Source: Chondrosia reniformis (taxonomy: Eukaryota; Porifera; Demospongiae; Chondrillida; Chondrillidae). Taken from it: a stretch of 64,000 nt of DNA. The notes beneath the pieces were generated by a model, which made no database searches, had not been told where the DNA came from, and saw nothing but the letters and a program-made list of their open reading frames with translations. The stretch covers positions 6,772,501 through 6,836,500 of the forward strand of contig OX359189.1 in assembly GCA_947172415.1 (NCBI GenBank). Direction: 5' to 3'. Positions within the stretch are counted from its first letter, which is position 1. Each line of letters opens with the position of its first letter. Below are positions 38,492-50,937 of this stretch, one piece after another. The position numbers were made by a program, and so were the translations under genes.

Positions 38492-41400
38492 TATATAAAA
38501 TCTCCTTTATAATTCTTAGCGGTATATGAGTCCGACTGAGGTAACAATGGAGTACACCAACGAATACGTTAACTGGAAAATTTTAACCGACCGCTACTTC
38601 TTAAATAGCTACAGTTTGGCCGGAAAAAAACATGGCCGGACTCCTCGGGGGTACGTTTTAGGCTTTCAGGGGGTCCGTTTTTGGCCAAGAAGGTGCAAGG
38701 CCAAAAAAGGTAGTGCATGCTACTTCCATGATGCAAGATGCCAGATGCATATGACTTCACGAATAAATGGCGGACGCTTACGAGTGTGAACGAGACTATA
38801 CATTATTATGATTAGGCAGTATTTCAAGACAAACATGACCAAGTGCAACCCTAGGGAAAGGACATATATTATATTACAAAGCTTCAAGTGAAAACGCGGT
38901 GTTGTAAATGACGGCTTAAAGTAATGCGTATAGCGGGAAATTTTCGAGGGACAAAATTTTCGCGAATTTCGAGGAAAATATTTTCGCGAATCCCTCCTAT
39001 AGAAATTAGGTAAGTATATGGCTTCCTGTTCGTAAACCTTGTATATCTGTCAACATCTGACGACCGTCGGATCGCTTCGCTTGAAGAACTTCAAAAGAGA
39101 CATAGGTCCTACGCGGTCCGTTTTGGATGGGGTGCGAATTTTTCGTGACAGCCGCCCTAGTCAACGCATTACCTTCAAAAAGACAGTACTTCCCACTTTT
39201 ACTTCGAGTCCATCCCCATTCACTAGGTATATACCAAACATGCCCTGCAGCTCAAGTTCTAACGTTTACTCCACTACAGGCCTAGGGTCTGAATCTGCAA
39301 TTGATGAGTGTATATAGCAGTCAGAAATTAGATTCAATTTGATATGCTTCATGGGCATGACATTGTCAGGTGGCTTTAAATTAGCAAAAATTCTTTAATG
39401 TGCTTTTGCTAGATTTGTCTTCCTGAAAGTAGTTATTGGTCGTCTTCAATCAAAAATAAAAAATCGCCTTATTTACTTATTCCCTGATTGTTCTGTGGCA
39501 GGTGCTGCAACAACGTAATCACACTGGAATTGTGGATTTTATTTGTACAAGTTGTAAAAATGATTACTGGTCATGTTCTTGGAGTGTCCGAATTAACTGT
39601 CTGAATATAATTGTTGTGCAAGAATTACCATAGGAAAACACTCGTATTCTGGCATATAGGGTTGTCAGAATCTATCTATCTTGTATATATAGCTACAATT
39701 ATATGTACGTATAGATGGTTCAGTATGCAGCTATAGCTTTGAGTAATATATATTTTATGTTGCCTATACAAAAGAGTACTATTATAGCTAGTGCAGTGAT
39801 TAAAATTTGCATCACTAGAGTCAAAGCATGTATTATGTAATTTTCATGTGTATAATAGGTAGTGAGTTTGTGTATGTATAGTCAATATGGAGTATATACC
39901 TTCTTGTTATTGGATGTCTCTGTCAAACACATCAGTGATCAAGTAGAAAAAAGAGAAGCTTGAGAAAAAAGATGGCAACAACTGGAAAAAGAAAAAAGAA
40001 GAAAGTTAAAAAAGAAAAAAATGAATTTAGGAAATACGTAGGCCTATTGCTGGTTAACCATTTGCTAACATGTTTTGACATTTAGAACAGAGTAAATAAG
40101 TGACTGATGAATTGCAAAATAACAAAAATCGCTTTGTTGTTGTTTATGAGGTATTAATTGATAAGAGTGGCCATGTTTTTTTCAGCCAACCATACTTAGA
40201 CATATAACTTTAAAGGCTTCTAAGATAAATATAAGGTCATTTTCAATTAAAGTGGCAAGCAAGGAATATCAATATATATATATATAGGCTAGCTTATCAA
40301 TATAACTGTTACACATGCAGAGTCACTTTAATTTGGGGCTGGTATGTTTGTATTAAATACATATATGTCATATAAATGGAGAAGGGCCGGGGTTTTTAAG
40401 AAATCATGTGCATAAAATATTCATATCGAAATAATTTATTTGAGGAGAACCCACTGATAAAGGGCCATGCAGTATTTGTTTTCATTGCAAAGTGCATGAC
40501 ATATATATAAACAAAAAAATAGAGCTGATCTTACTGCTGCATACATGTCTCATCATTTGACTCTAGATTTACCCTATGCACCCACTCATGTCTCTTGAGG
40601 AGTGCAATGAGTAGCAATGAGATAATACATATGCACATACATACTCTAGATCTACATTACTTTTTTGTTATTAAAATGTAATTTTATACACAGGTATATA
40701 TATGAAAATCTGGTGTGCATCAATAAGACATTGTATACGTACCATCCTTAAGCTTGATACATTCACTTTTACATTGTTGATTGATTGATATAGCTATATA
40801 TATATAGACTAAAATTTCATAGAATATTTCAAGCATTTCAAAATTTATCATTATTATATATGTAAAATTCATGATACGTAACCGTGAAATAGGTATTTAG
40901 TATACTAAAGCCATGCATATGTTGTATAATTGTAAAGGGTACACTCAAATGGTTTCCCTTGTATATAGTAACATAACACCACAGTATAGAAATTTCTGGT
41001 ATGTGTGATGCAACAATTCTGTTTATATATGAATGTCAACTATGAAGGCATGAAAATCCCAATAATATACCTACATATTACGTACAACTAGTTAACATAC
41101 GTATTCTTTTGTACTATATATCCATGAAGAAAATAGTATGAAAAATGAATATGAACATTCATTGAACTATCAACGTAAGAATAATACACATGCAGTGTCA
41201 ATGGTTCACTACAGATACCAAGCTAAATTATTGTTATTAATATTTTGATACTACATGTAAATGCACTACAAATTTCACAAAGCTGCAGATTCGAGAAGAA
41301 AAACCTATATAGAACACAAGGTAATAAAGAGTAAATATAATTAAATGTAAGTATAGCATGTACGTAGCTCATGGGGTAGTGTCATATATTAAGTCTATTC

Positions 41401-41838
41401 CTTAACAGGTTGCATGTAGAGGAAGAAAATCAAACATACAATACTAAATGGTTAACAAGCAAATTTAGCTCCAATCACTCATTTATGAGCTAACATGTTC
41501 TCCTATGCTAAGTTACTACATCACATATCCTGCTTCTAGTTTCTTAATGAACCACGGTGACCTTAAAGAGACATACAGTTACTCTAATAGAGTGACAATA
41601 AATCCTGTTTGGTCATTAGATTTTGAAGCATAGACTTACACATATAAAATATTGCTATTAAGATAATGAATCTTGTAGAGCAACAGCAAATAAAAATATT
41701 TTATATCTTTCAGATGCATATATTTCAAAGTCACACTGCATCTTTAGACACTCTCAATTAGTGATTAATGTACCAATATAACCATCTCAACGATAAATTA
41801 GACAATGTAGTTAGGAAGGCTTAAACTAATAAGTAACC
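38492..41838. other. Intergenic region with scattered repeat fragments
   Basis: 3.3 kb without a supported gene. Near 38626 a ggccggaaaaaaacatggcc stretch resembles the end of the elements at 50209 and 59771. Around 38935-38990 are tracts rich in ttttcgcgaa palindromes. The repeat at 40551-40620 matches 32361-32417. The rest shows nothing I can name. Confidence 0.45.
40551..40620. repeat. Dispersed repeat pair member (other copy 32361-32417)
   Basis: Same blocks as at 32361: tttgactctag, acccactcatgt and gcaatgag, same orientation. Class unknown. Confidence 0.4.
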
Positions 41839-44055
41839 TTATTTTCCATTTTCTGCAGATTCAGTGGAGGCACTCTTTTGCTGGGCTACCAATGCATATT
41901 CCACATCTTCTGTCTCCTTCTTAGTCCTGGTGGGGGGTTTTGTTCGTTCTGATTCAGAAAACTTAAGATCAGCATATTCAATATTCTGATCTTGCTTGGT
42001 CGTCTTGTTTTTATCCACTTGAGCATACTCTTCTGTCTTATTACTGCATGCGTATGAAAAAATGAAGGCTCGCAAACTAAAATACCAAAAATTACTTAAA
42101 TGGCTCCATCCATGCACTGGCCATGACTAGCTAGCTTTAACACTTTTCACTAGATTTTTACAACTAATAACTTAGACTTCTAATAAGCATAAACCTAACT
42201 AATACATAAATACTTACCCTTGGCTACGCGTATTAGCTGCTTTTCTAGATGTTCCTACATTGGTTTTAAAAATAACACAAATGCATGGAATACTGGAAAC
42301 GCATACGTACACCTATTCACCTACATAATATACATACGTACCTCCAAAGCAGGCCAATTTAAAGCAGTAGCAAAAGAACAAGATAAGTATAACTACAGCA
42401 GCAACTATAACAACTCCAATCACAACACCAACAGCAATACCAATTGTAGCTCCAGTAGATAAAGTAGCAGGTGGAGCAGTAGTCGACAAATCTGTATTAC
42501 ACAGATATATAGATACAACTATATGAATATGTATACATGTCACAAATTGACTTGAACCTGATTACTGTAATTTACCTCCTGTATATACTCTTGTAGCAAC
42601 AGGTTCACCCATTGTATTGAGAAGTGTTACATTGATAGTGAACACATCAGTGTAACCAATAGTGGAGAATGTGGCACACAAACCATCATTTGACAAATTA
42701 ACTCTGTCCAATTCAGGAGACTCAAAGTTACATGTAAAATCCACAAATAACTCTGAACACAGTGATGGCTTCTCACAGCATATCATTAATGGTTCAGAGT
42801 CCTTATTTGGAAGGACATATTTAAACTCCACAGCCAACTTATCAATAGCTACGTATATTCAATTGAAATTGACAATAAACAGTTTTACAATGTATACCTG
42901 ACACAACTGATAGGTACATGGTTATTGCAAAACAACAGATCATTAACTAATCAAACTCACAGTATGAGTTACTAGAAGGTAATACGGCAGTGTCACTGCC
43001 AGCTCCACAGCCATTATAAGGAATAACTGTTGTATTATAATCCTTACATTGCTCAGGTGGAGTGTAACACATCTGGTCTACAGTTTCATTACTACTGGAC
43101 TCTACATTATTGTTAGTAAATGTGACAGAGAAGTAAGTTACTGGTCGACTGCAGGTAGTAGCATTCCTGCACACATTATATGATCTGCCATTGTCAATTT
43201 CAATTCTGTACAATTCGTAACTACACTGAGGAGGACCTGGAGATATACATAAGTACCTTTTTATAGACAAGATGTAAATGAAGTGGTCCTAGAATTACAA
43301 TCTGCGACTAACCAACTGCAATAGTTGCTATTTGACTGCCAGTCTCACTTCCACTCACAACACCAGTACACTGAACAGTTGCTCCAGTATCCTCAGGTAC
43401 CAAGTTGAGTATGGTCAGTTCTGATGGTCTAGTAAATGCACGATCATCTGGAGAGGAGAACCTTGTCATAGAATTTAAGCCAAAGGCTGTAGCTTGTGTT
43501 ATATCAGAAACACCATCCAATCCTCTGATAGTCCATACAGATCCGCCACTATCTGGTGTACATGTGAAGGTGATGTTCTCTCCTTCACACAACGGTTGTA
43601 GACCAGTGGGCATCAAAAGGGGATCTATATGTATAATATACATGTATATACAAGGACCATTGACATTAGTGTATACATGGGACACAAATAACCACATAAA
43701 CATGCATATACACATCTAATAGTTCACATTAGATATATTAAATATTAGTTCATTTTAGAGGCTTACCTTATACTAAAATAATGTAATACACATCGAGAAG
43801 AAAGAGCATTAAGGTATAGATATATAGAACCTTAAGAATAACTAAATGATATAATTACTTTATAAAGTAGGTTCTAGGTACTTTCGTATACATTACCTAA
43901 AGATAGGCTAGTTTATTCATCGTAGTCATAAAGCTGACAATTTATCTGAAAACGTTACAATCTTAAAATTTTATAGTCTCACCTTGTCCCAAAACAACTC
44001 CAGACCAGACATTCAAAAGGAACAAGATGATAGTCAGCGTTACTGCCATTGCCAT
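41839..44055 (-). CDS. Pair 1 minus member: Ig/FN3-type receptor with ITIM tail
   Basis: Seven exons, 441 residues: 43983-44055 (signal, TLTIILFLLNVWSGVVLGQ), 43313-43624 (Ig: ITFTC, VWTIRG, EDTGATVQC), 42961-43236 and 42576-42848 (two Cys-rich FN3-like domains), 42342-42491 (TM, IGIAVGVVIGVVIVAAVVIL), 42218-42254 (37 bp), 41839-42043 (tail). Phases 1,1,1,1,1,2. Tail tyrosines are EEYAQV, IEYADL and VEYALV; the last two fit the ITIM consensus. By analogy with vertebrate ITIM receptors it would recruit SH2 phosphatases; this is inference. The ATG lies 134 bp from the ATG of the plus-strand partner, whose ectodomain is nearly identical. Confidence 0.87.
42390..43716 (-). repeat. Inverted repeat arm 1 (receptor ectodomain)
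   Basis: Copy of 44407-45737 in opposite orientation. Covers three ectodomain exons, the introns between them and half of the TM exon. The 76 bp intron after the Ig exon is identical, and the third ectodomain exon plus flanking intron appears identical. A few amino-acid differences occur in Ig and domain 2. Confidence 0.88.
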
Positions 44056-44189
44056 GTATTATACAATTGTTTCCAAAATATAATATATATAATAGATAGT
44101 AGTAAACGTATCTATATAATTTACATAAATTTTATATAATAGTTATGTATTACTATAATATTAAACCTGTATAAGCGTTATGTACGTAA
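44056..44189. promoter_or_regulatory. Putative bidirectional promoter of pair 1
   Basis: Only 134 bp separate two divergent start codons, each followed by a clean signal peptide exon. The interval is AT-rich (TATA-like tracts on both strands) and must contain both 5' UTRs and the shared promoter. Upstream non-coding exons elsewhere are not excluded. Confidence 0.55.
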
Positions 44190-46498
44190 ATGGAATGCCT
44201 ATATATCTACGCTTTAATACTCTTTCTCCTCGATTTTATTTTGGCACAAGGTAAGCCTTAAAGTAAAGGCCTATAGGGAACTTTGACAGCTGTTTCTGGG
44301 AATTTCACACTTTATCATTGACCCTGGAAATCTTTGTTTTCTTCTTGATCTTTTGTGAGTCCTTGACTATATACAATATTAGAGGTCATTTAATAGAACT
44401 AATAAATGTGTGTATATGCATGTTTATGTGGTTATTTGTGTCCCATGTATACACTAATGTCAGTGGTCCTTGAATCCATGTATATTATACGTCTAGATCC
44501 CCTTTTGATGCCCACTGGTCTACAACAGTTGTGTGAAGGAGAGAACATCACCTTCACATGTACACCAGATAGTGGCGGATCTGTATGGACTATCAGAGGA
44601 TTGGATGGTGTTTCTGATATAACACAAGCTACAGCCTTTGGCTTAAATTCTATGACAAGGTTCTCCTCTCCAGATGATCGTGCATTTACTAGACCATCAG
44701 TACTGACCATACTCAACTTGGTACCTGAGGATACTGGAGCAACTGTTCAGTGTTCTGGTGTTGTGAGTGGAAGTGAGACTGGCAGTCAAATAGCAACTAT
44801 TGCAGTTGGTTAGTCGCAGATTGTAATTCTAGGACCACTTCATTTACATCTTGTCTATAAAAAGGTACTTATGTATATCTCCAGGTCCTCCTCAGTGTAG
44901 TTACGAATTGTACAGAATTGAAATTGACAATGGCAGATCATATAATGTGTGCAGGGATGCTACTGCCTGTAGTCGACCAGTAACTTACTTCTCTGTCACA
45001 TTTACTAACAATAATGTAGAGTCCAGTAGTAATGAAACTGTAGACCAGATGTGTTACACTCCACCTGAGCAATGTAAGGATTATAATACAACAGTTATTC
45101 CTTATAATGGCTGTGGAGCTGGCAGTGACACTGCCGTATTACCTTCTAGTAACTCATACTGTGAGTTTGATTAGTTAATGATCTGTTGTTTTGCAATAAC
45201 CATGTACCTATCAGTTGTGTCAGGTATACATTGTAAAACTGTTTATTGTCAATTTCAATTGAATATACGTAGCTATTGATAAGTTGGCTGTGGAGTTTAA
45301 ATATGTCCTTCCAAATAAGGACTCTGAACCATTAATGATATGCTGTGAGAAGCCATCACTGTGTTCAGAGTTATTTGTGGATTTTACATGTAACTTTGAG
45401 TCTCCTGAATTGGACAGAGTTAATTTGTCAAATGATGGTTTGTGTGCCACATTCTCCACTATTGGTTACACTGATGTGTTCACTATCAATGTAACACTTC
45501 TCAATACAATGGGTGAACCTGTTGCTACAAGAGTATATACAGGAGGTAAATTACAGTAATCAGGTTCAAGTCAATTTGTGACATGTATACATATTCATAT
45601 AGTTGTATCTATATATCTGTGTAATACAGATTTGTCGACTACTGCTCCACCTGCTACTTTATCTACTGGAGCTACAATTGGTATTGCTGTTGGTGTTGTG
45701 ATTGGAGTTATTGTTGCTGCTGTAGTTATCATTTTAGCAATCTGTTACTTTTGTGGTCTCAGATGTTCCTGTTCAGTCTATTTTCAGAAACCAACTATAA
45801 GTATGTAATTGCAGTATGTGAGGGTATATCGTGAATGCTGCATGCTTGAATAAGATTATGTTAAGACAATTGCGTACTTCTAGCCCATTTTAATTTACAG
45901 TCAGTAGACTTTGAGTGGATGGGGATTGTAATTTTACCAAAAAATGTTAAGATATCTCAAAAGTTTAACTACATGGCCATTGCTCCAACTTTACCCTGAG
46001 ACTACTTTTATTTCTATTTTATCCTAGAAGGATAAATTAGAAATAAAAAGAATGAGATAAAAAATTAAAATCCACAATTAGCTGATGACTAAACATCCAT
46101 GAGCAAGCAACCATAAAATTATGCTAACTACTGCGCATGCACATACCAAGCTATCCTACTCCATGCAGGCTATTGCGTTAGTGCCCACCAAGCCTCTTAT
46201 TCGTTAATTCATAATTTATTGTGTGATCTATTTTACGTATTATTGCACAAACTGATCAGTTGGCCCATTAACCATGGCCCATGGTATCATCTACTTCATC
46301 TACTACAATTATACTGTACTATCTGTTGTAGTTGTGTTGCCAAGCTAGCAATTGCATTTTTTCTGTCTCACCTTAGGAGGTACTTCCAAACCTGTAACTG
46401 ACTATGAAAATATCGTCATGAATAGTAGAAAACAAGCAGTAAAATCTGAGGAAGATGTAAATATAGAGTGTAATCCTGCTTATGGAGTGATAAAGTAG
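44190..46498 (+). CDS. Pair 1 plus member: same ectodomain, NPAYGVIK tail
   Basis: Six exons, 404 residues: 44190-44250 (signal MECLYIYALILFLLDFILAQ), 44497-44808 (Ig), 44885-45160 and 45273-45545 (FN3-like), 45630-45800 (TM, IGVIVAAVVIILAICYFC, then a short basic/Cys segment), 46377-46498 (tail). Phase 1 throughout. The ectodomain differs from the minus partner by only a few residues (QQ for QP, V for E, S for T, D for N, A for T). The tail is unrelated: TDYENI (TxYxxI, ITSM-like) and a C-terminal NPAYGVIK, an NPxY motif. Two YxxI sites 22 residues apart give a loose ITAM-like arrangement. The last splice (576 bp intron) is the least certain. Confidence 0.85.
44284..44365 (+). repeat. Dispersed repeat, copy 2 (intron 1 of pair 1 plus member)
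   Basis: Diverged copy of 21997-22084 (gacagctgtttctgggaa through gagtccttg), same orientation. It is present in this gene's intron 1 but not in the matching intron of its inverted partner. Confidence 0.55.
44407..45737 (+). repeat. Inverted repeat arm 2 (receptor ectodomain)
   Basis: Inverted partner of 42390-43716, separated from it by about 690 bp that holds both signal exons and the promoter. Similarity starts in intron 1 and stops inside the transmembrane exon, just before the tails diverge. Confidence 0.88.
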
Positions 46499-46616
46499 GA
46501 AACACTGAGTATAAATAGTGTGTGCATAGAGTTTTAACTTAAAGTTAAGTAATTATAGACCCAGCTTCTATGTTTGCCATTCATGGGTTTTAATAGCTAT
46601 GTACATGGACATTTAA

Positions 46617-46622
46617 AATAAA
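46617..46622 (+). terminator. Possible poly(A) signal AATAAA
   Basis: AATAAA 119 bp after the stop of the pair 1 plus-strand receptor, followed by a T/G-rich stretch. Fits a 3' end but is a short motif in AT-rich DNA. Confidence 0.5.
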
Positions 46623-47854
46623 GTGTGTTTCCCTTTCTGTGATTAAGGCATTTGGCTTATATTCCTTCATATGTATTGGTCAATTTGTAATCTACCAATC
46701 ATTTCCGAAAAAGTTGTAATAGAAAATGCTTTCAAGACTTGCAAATTATACAGTTAGCTGATGCGCATTTGGATAATTCTGAGTGGAATCAGGCCTACTA
46801 TATTATTATTAACGACATTTGCAAATGACGGAAAGGTCTGGAACCGAGACTGATTACTGTACATGTGGTGAAAAATATCATTCCTGGTGTAACAGGATTG
46901 AAGGTTATAACTTCCTCTAAAATGGGAGACATCCACTGCATGTCGTCGAGCGGTATCGTTAGGATGGATCGTTTTCAAACTTCTGTTCGTCAACAGAAAA
47001 GAACTATTTCAGCTTCTGTCCGTAACTCAGAAATGCCCGTAACTCGGAAACTCGAAGAGTATAGCTGTTTTATATACAAATCGTGTAAGGTACGATGCTT
47101 GCTGTGCGAGGAAATGAATTTCAAAATCGACTTCACACTTCGCAGCTTAACTACGTATTTAACTATTTTTCGCATTCTTGTTGATCAATAAGATCAGTAA
47201 AAACGTTGGCCTTCAATAATCGCCGTGAACGCAACCGTTGTCATTGCCATTTTGTTTACTTGCTGACTCAGCAACCGCTTCATGCTGCCCGGTAGAGGGA
47301 CGTGCCCGTATCTGGGGCGTCCGTATGGCACGCCGTTCCGTACGTCCGGATAAGGGAGGATTGAGTGTATACACATTACGAGTCTATTCAGCCAGTGCTA
47401 TTCACAGAGCAGCACACATGATCAATTGCTATATACTAAGCCCTTGTATGTATTCTACAACTACTGTATGTCAATGTATGTTGTGCATTTAAACAATACA
47501 ATGAGGTTACAGAAATGCTTGAGATTGTCCTAGGTAAAAATGTACATGTAATTCCAAAAGCACTGCATGGAATCCATGTATACAGAAAGAAATCTAACCT
47601 ACAGGGAAAATAATGATTAACATAGACACCTGATTAATATTTATTGCATTTTTAGTTTAGATTTGAGTTAAAAATTTTCACCATTCTAAATCATAAATCA
47701 AATTGCCTGTTATCTTCCTATTCCAGTGGTTAAAGACAATTTCAGTAGAATAGTGAAAATTGTGTAGCAAAACAACAAAATGGACTACGTTGAGACCCTA
47801 AAAACAAAAGCTTAGATTTTATGTTTATTCCTAAAAATAATGAAGTGAAATGGA
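46623..47854. other. Intergenic region between pairs 1 and 2
   Basis: 1.2 kb with no supported exon. 46790-47390 is richer in CG dinucleotides than its surroundings and has several open frames without splice or domain support; it may be an old mobile element. Nothing else recognised. Confidence 0.4.
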
Positions 47855-48404
47855 TTAACTAACCTCATGCAAGTCACTCATTATTTCGCTCTGGCTTATC
47901 CTTTTTGGAAAGTCTACATCAGCATACATCACCATTTCCACTTCCTTCTTACTCTGAGGGGGAGGGGGTTTTGGTTGAGAGTTGTCAAATTTAAGGTCAG
48001 CATATTCCACTACATCTTGGTGTTTCTTCTTTGCGTCGGGATCTATTTTAGAGTTGGTAGCACCTTTGAATTCTTGATCTCTAAAAAGTAAACAACATGT
48101 AAACATGTATACCATGATGAGGGAAGAAAAATGGATGTCACATTGTGGTAAACACTGTCCTTATATTGTAGTAAAGTTTTCTCACATACCAAGACCCTTA
48201 GGGAGATAAAACAGGCATAGCAAAATATTAGACAATCACTAATAATAAATTAAAGCATTATTAAAGTACCTCCAGCTCCTACAATTACTCTTCTTCTTTA
48301 GATAGCAGCACAAGATTACTATACACACAACTACTATGATCACCACAATGATACATACCAGAGCTACATGCACCCACACCAATACCAGCAATTGATAAGC
48401 CTCC

Positions 48405-48640
48405 TGCAATGACTGTAACACAAGAGATACAAGTAAATAAAAAACATTTACAAAAATGATGTTAGAAGTAAGAATGGCAGTGTTCACTAATACATCAGCA
48501 AAAAGTATTGAAACAAGACACTGATTATATGATAAGGCTAATAATACAGAAGTTGCATATATACTGAAATGAAATTTAAGTAACTTAACCATACACTTCT
48601 GTGTTTGGGTGCACCAAGCTGAAGTAGGAATGCTATTCAT
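48405..48640 (+). mobile_element. Small repeat R1, copy a
   Basis: About 230 bp repeat in the intron before the TM exon of the broken receptor. Contains caagtaaataaaaaacattt, gacactgattatatgataag and ttgcatatatactgaaat blocks shared with 50747-50936 and, inverted, 60020-60222. No coding capacity. Confidence 0.6.
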
Positions 48641-49149
48641 AAAGTTGAGTCATAAATAATATCTTTAGAGGTGGGTCGATGAGGACTAGTAAAAAATTCA
48701 ATTAAAATTGCACACTGGCCACGTCCAACATATGTATCAGCACAAACGTCAACAGTGAAGCTGCTTCCCACTGGTAGGGATATATTAGTAATATAAGCTT
48801 CATTCACACGTTCAAAAGCTATAACATCATTGAAATTCTTCCCATCTCTATATAGTCACTGTAACATATAAAGTAATGGGTGTAGAATCACAAACATCTT
48901 GTCTTGATAGCTATCTAAAACAGAATTAGAATATTTGTGTAAACAAAATGTTTAACTGAATCAACAACAGTAATGCAAGAATTGGTTAAATATGTAAAGA
49001 TGCAAACTTACTGATGAAACAACTATTTCTAAGTTGACATCATTTCCATTTAAAGGTAGCAGAAACTCAATATTCCCTGTTACTATATAAAATAGATAAT
49101 CAAACTCAACGGATAGACCATAATATAATGCTTTCGATAAAAACGTATT

Positions 49150-49395
49150 ACAAAGATAAATAAAAACACTTAAAAAATGAAATTAGAAGTAGGGATGGCA
49201 GTGCTTCCAACAATCACAAATCAATCAAATCTGTAAAAAGTAGCGAAACAATTGCAAGAAAGGGATCATGTGACAAGGTTATAACCATACAGAAGTGGCA
49301 TATATACTGAAATTTAAGTGACTTAACCATACACATCACTTCCATGTTTGGGCGCATCAGGATAACTGAAGTAGGGATGGTGCACCCAAATTAAT
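49150..49395 (+). mobile_element. Small repeat R1, copy b (diverged)
   Basis: Diverged relative of R1 in the intron after the FN3 exon. Keeps gaagtagggatggcagtg, tggcatatatactgaaattt and tgtttgggcgca. Older than the other copies by its divergence. Confidence 0.5.
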
Positions 49396-50182
49396 TTTAT
49401 ACAACCAAATCGCAAAATGAAATATAATATAGGGGGCAGCACATAAAAGTGAATATATGTCACTTTTTTGAATCCTAATGAAAAGACTATCAGAAGTACA
49501 CTCTAAGTATGGATGGCTGAAAAACATGGCCATCCTATTTACAATTAAAACAAAAATAAATCTTTAACAATGGAATTTTTGGTTACATTCAACTATGTAT
49601 TTACAGTCATATATATATGATATGATACCTCCTTCCAATGTCTGTATAACTTCAGTGAGATTATGTCCACCACAAACTTGTGTCTCAACTGTTACTGAAT
49701 AGTTAGTACATCCATCAAGTCCTCTTATAGTGTATGAAGTGTCATTGGTAGTAGTTTGGTTCTCGCTCATTCCACTTTCAGACCACTTGATCATGTACTG
49801 TGTAGGACGACAACCTGATCCAACACAGTCCCAAGATAGTGATATGTTGTTTACACCAGATGAAGAAGATGTCTTGATCAGGTTGAATGGACCTGTATAT
49901 GAAGAAGTAAAATACAATACTTTGTGATGATGCGTATATAGTACATAAAGCAGGGTTCTTTTAAAAAATTACACAAGGGAGTCCCAGGTAAATACAGTAA
50001 AATTGAGGGGGTAACCAGATTCAATACATTTGCTTGCTTTTACAATTTGACTTCTTCAAGAAGAGGGAGTCAAATTGTGTAAATGTCCCCCTGTCTGCCT
50101 CCTTAAATGAAAGAAAGGAATGCAAGGAAGTGAAGAGATTATTTAGTAGTAGCTTTCTCTTAAAGTGTCAATTTTGTATAGT

Positions 50183-50746
50183 ATCAGAGAGTACGGTAGT
50201 ACTCTCTAAGTAGGAATGGCCGGAAAAAAAAATGGCCGCCCTATCCAATGTATTAGCAATCAACACCTCATAAATCGCCAACGAAGCGATTTTCGGTTAT
50301 ATTCGGTTATTTGCAGCGATTAATGCACGCTTTCCTAAATGCCAAAACATGTTTCGACGCTCTACCCGCTCTATAGCGTTCAAAAAGCGGTTAACTAGGA
50401 ATAGACCCACTTCCAAAATTCATTTTTTCTTCTTCTTCTTCTTCTTCTTTTATTGAATAGACTAGCGCTAATATGCGAACTTATGCGGGCACGTACTAGT
50501 TATAAATCGTCATAAATATTTCAGAACTAGGTAATAGACAGCCCCAAATCTGAATGCGCTCTACAATAAGCATGTTAATTGTGAAGAGCGAAAATTGTGG
50601 TCTTCTCGGACGCCATTTTTTAATTAAGAGATCATGGTTTTCGGCATATTTCTCTTGTCTAAGACGTTATTTTGAGATCTTCGCCAAGAAAACTTTCAAA
50701 TCAATTTAAAACTAGTAATATTAAGAGGAAAAAAGGGGGAATACAA
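50183..50746 (+). mobile_element. Mobile element block at the broken centre of pair 2
   Basis: Starts with a short palindrome (gagagtacggtagtactctc) followed by aagtaggaatggccgg. 50209-50470 is a close copy of 59771-60010. 50471-50746 has no second copy in the window. Together with the R1 copy after it, the block occupies the place where the Ig, signal and promoter segments of pair 2 should be. Confidence 0.6.
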
Positions 50747-50936
50747 GTAAATAAAAAACATTTACAAAAATGATGTTAGAAGTAGGAATGGTAGTGTTCA
50801 CTAATACATCTGCAAAAAGTATCGAAACAAGACACTGATTATATGATAAGGCTAATCATACAGAAGTTGCATATATACTGAAATTTAAGTAAATTAACCA
50901 TACACTTCTGTGTTTGGGCGCACCATTCCTACTTAA
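50747..50936 (+). mobile_element. Small repeat R1, copy c
   Basis: Nearly the same as 60020-60222 in inverse orientation. It contains aagtaggaatgg near its start and ends in ccattcctacttaa, which are inverted ends. It stops at the first codon of the recognisable Ig exon of the downstream receptor. Confidence 0.6.
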
Positions 50937-50937
50937 G

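Larger units (their letters stand above)
47855..49892 (-). pseudogene. Pair 2 minus member: broken ITIM receptor lacking Ig and signal exons
   Basis: Minus-strand remnant. FN3 exon 49629-49892 is intact (close to 51432-51695). Exon 49012-49082 matches 54682-54746. Next region 48655-48909 matches 54343-54577 but has a frameshift and a stop (CDSTPITLYVTVTI then stop). TM exon 48270-48404 carries a 4 bp insertion (catg) and a 1 bp insertion relative to 54145-54273, moving the hydrophobic stretch into another frame. Tail exon 47855-48080 is intact with VEYADL and VMYADV, two ITIM-form sites. A possible 7 bp mini-exon lies between TM and tail. No Ig or signal exon is found upstream; mobile elements start at 50183. 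The tail may still be used if other splicing rescues the frame. Confidence 0.7.

Noticed and set aside
38526..39317. Open frames in the CG-richer segment after the minus-strand receptor
   Set aside because: They overlap repeat-like sequence on both strands and lack initiation, splice or domain evidence.
42662..45459. Antisense open frames identical in both inverted arms
   Set aside because: They are the reverse strand of the third ectodomain exon. Their identity reflects the inverted repeat.
46865..47492. Open frames between pairs 1 and 2
   Set aside because: No domain and frames open on both strands. Likely repeat-derived sequence.
50914..50937. In-frame extension upstream of the pair 2 plus Ig exon as a true N-terminus
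   Set aside because: The extension is mobile-element sequence (shared with 60020-60222), has no ATG and does not encode a signal peptide.
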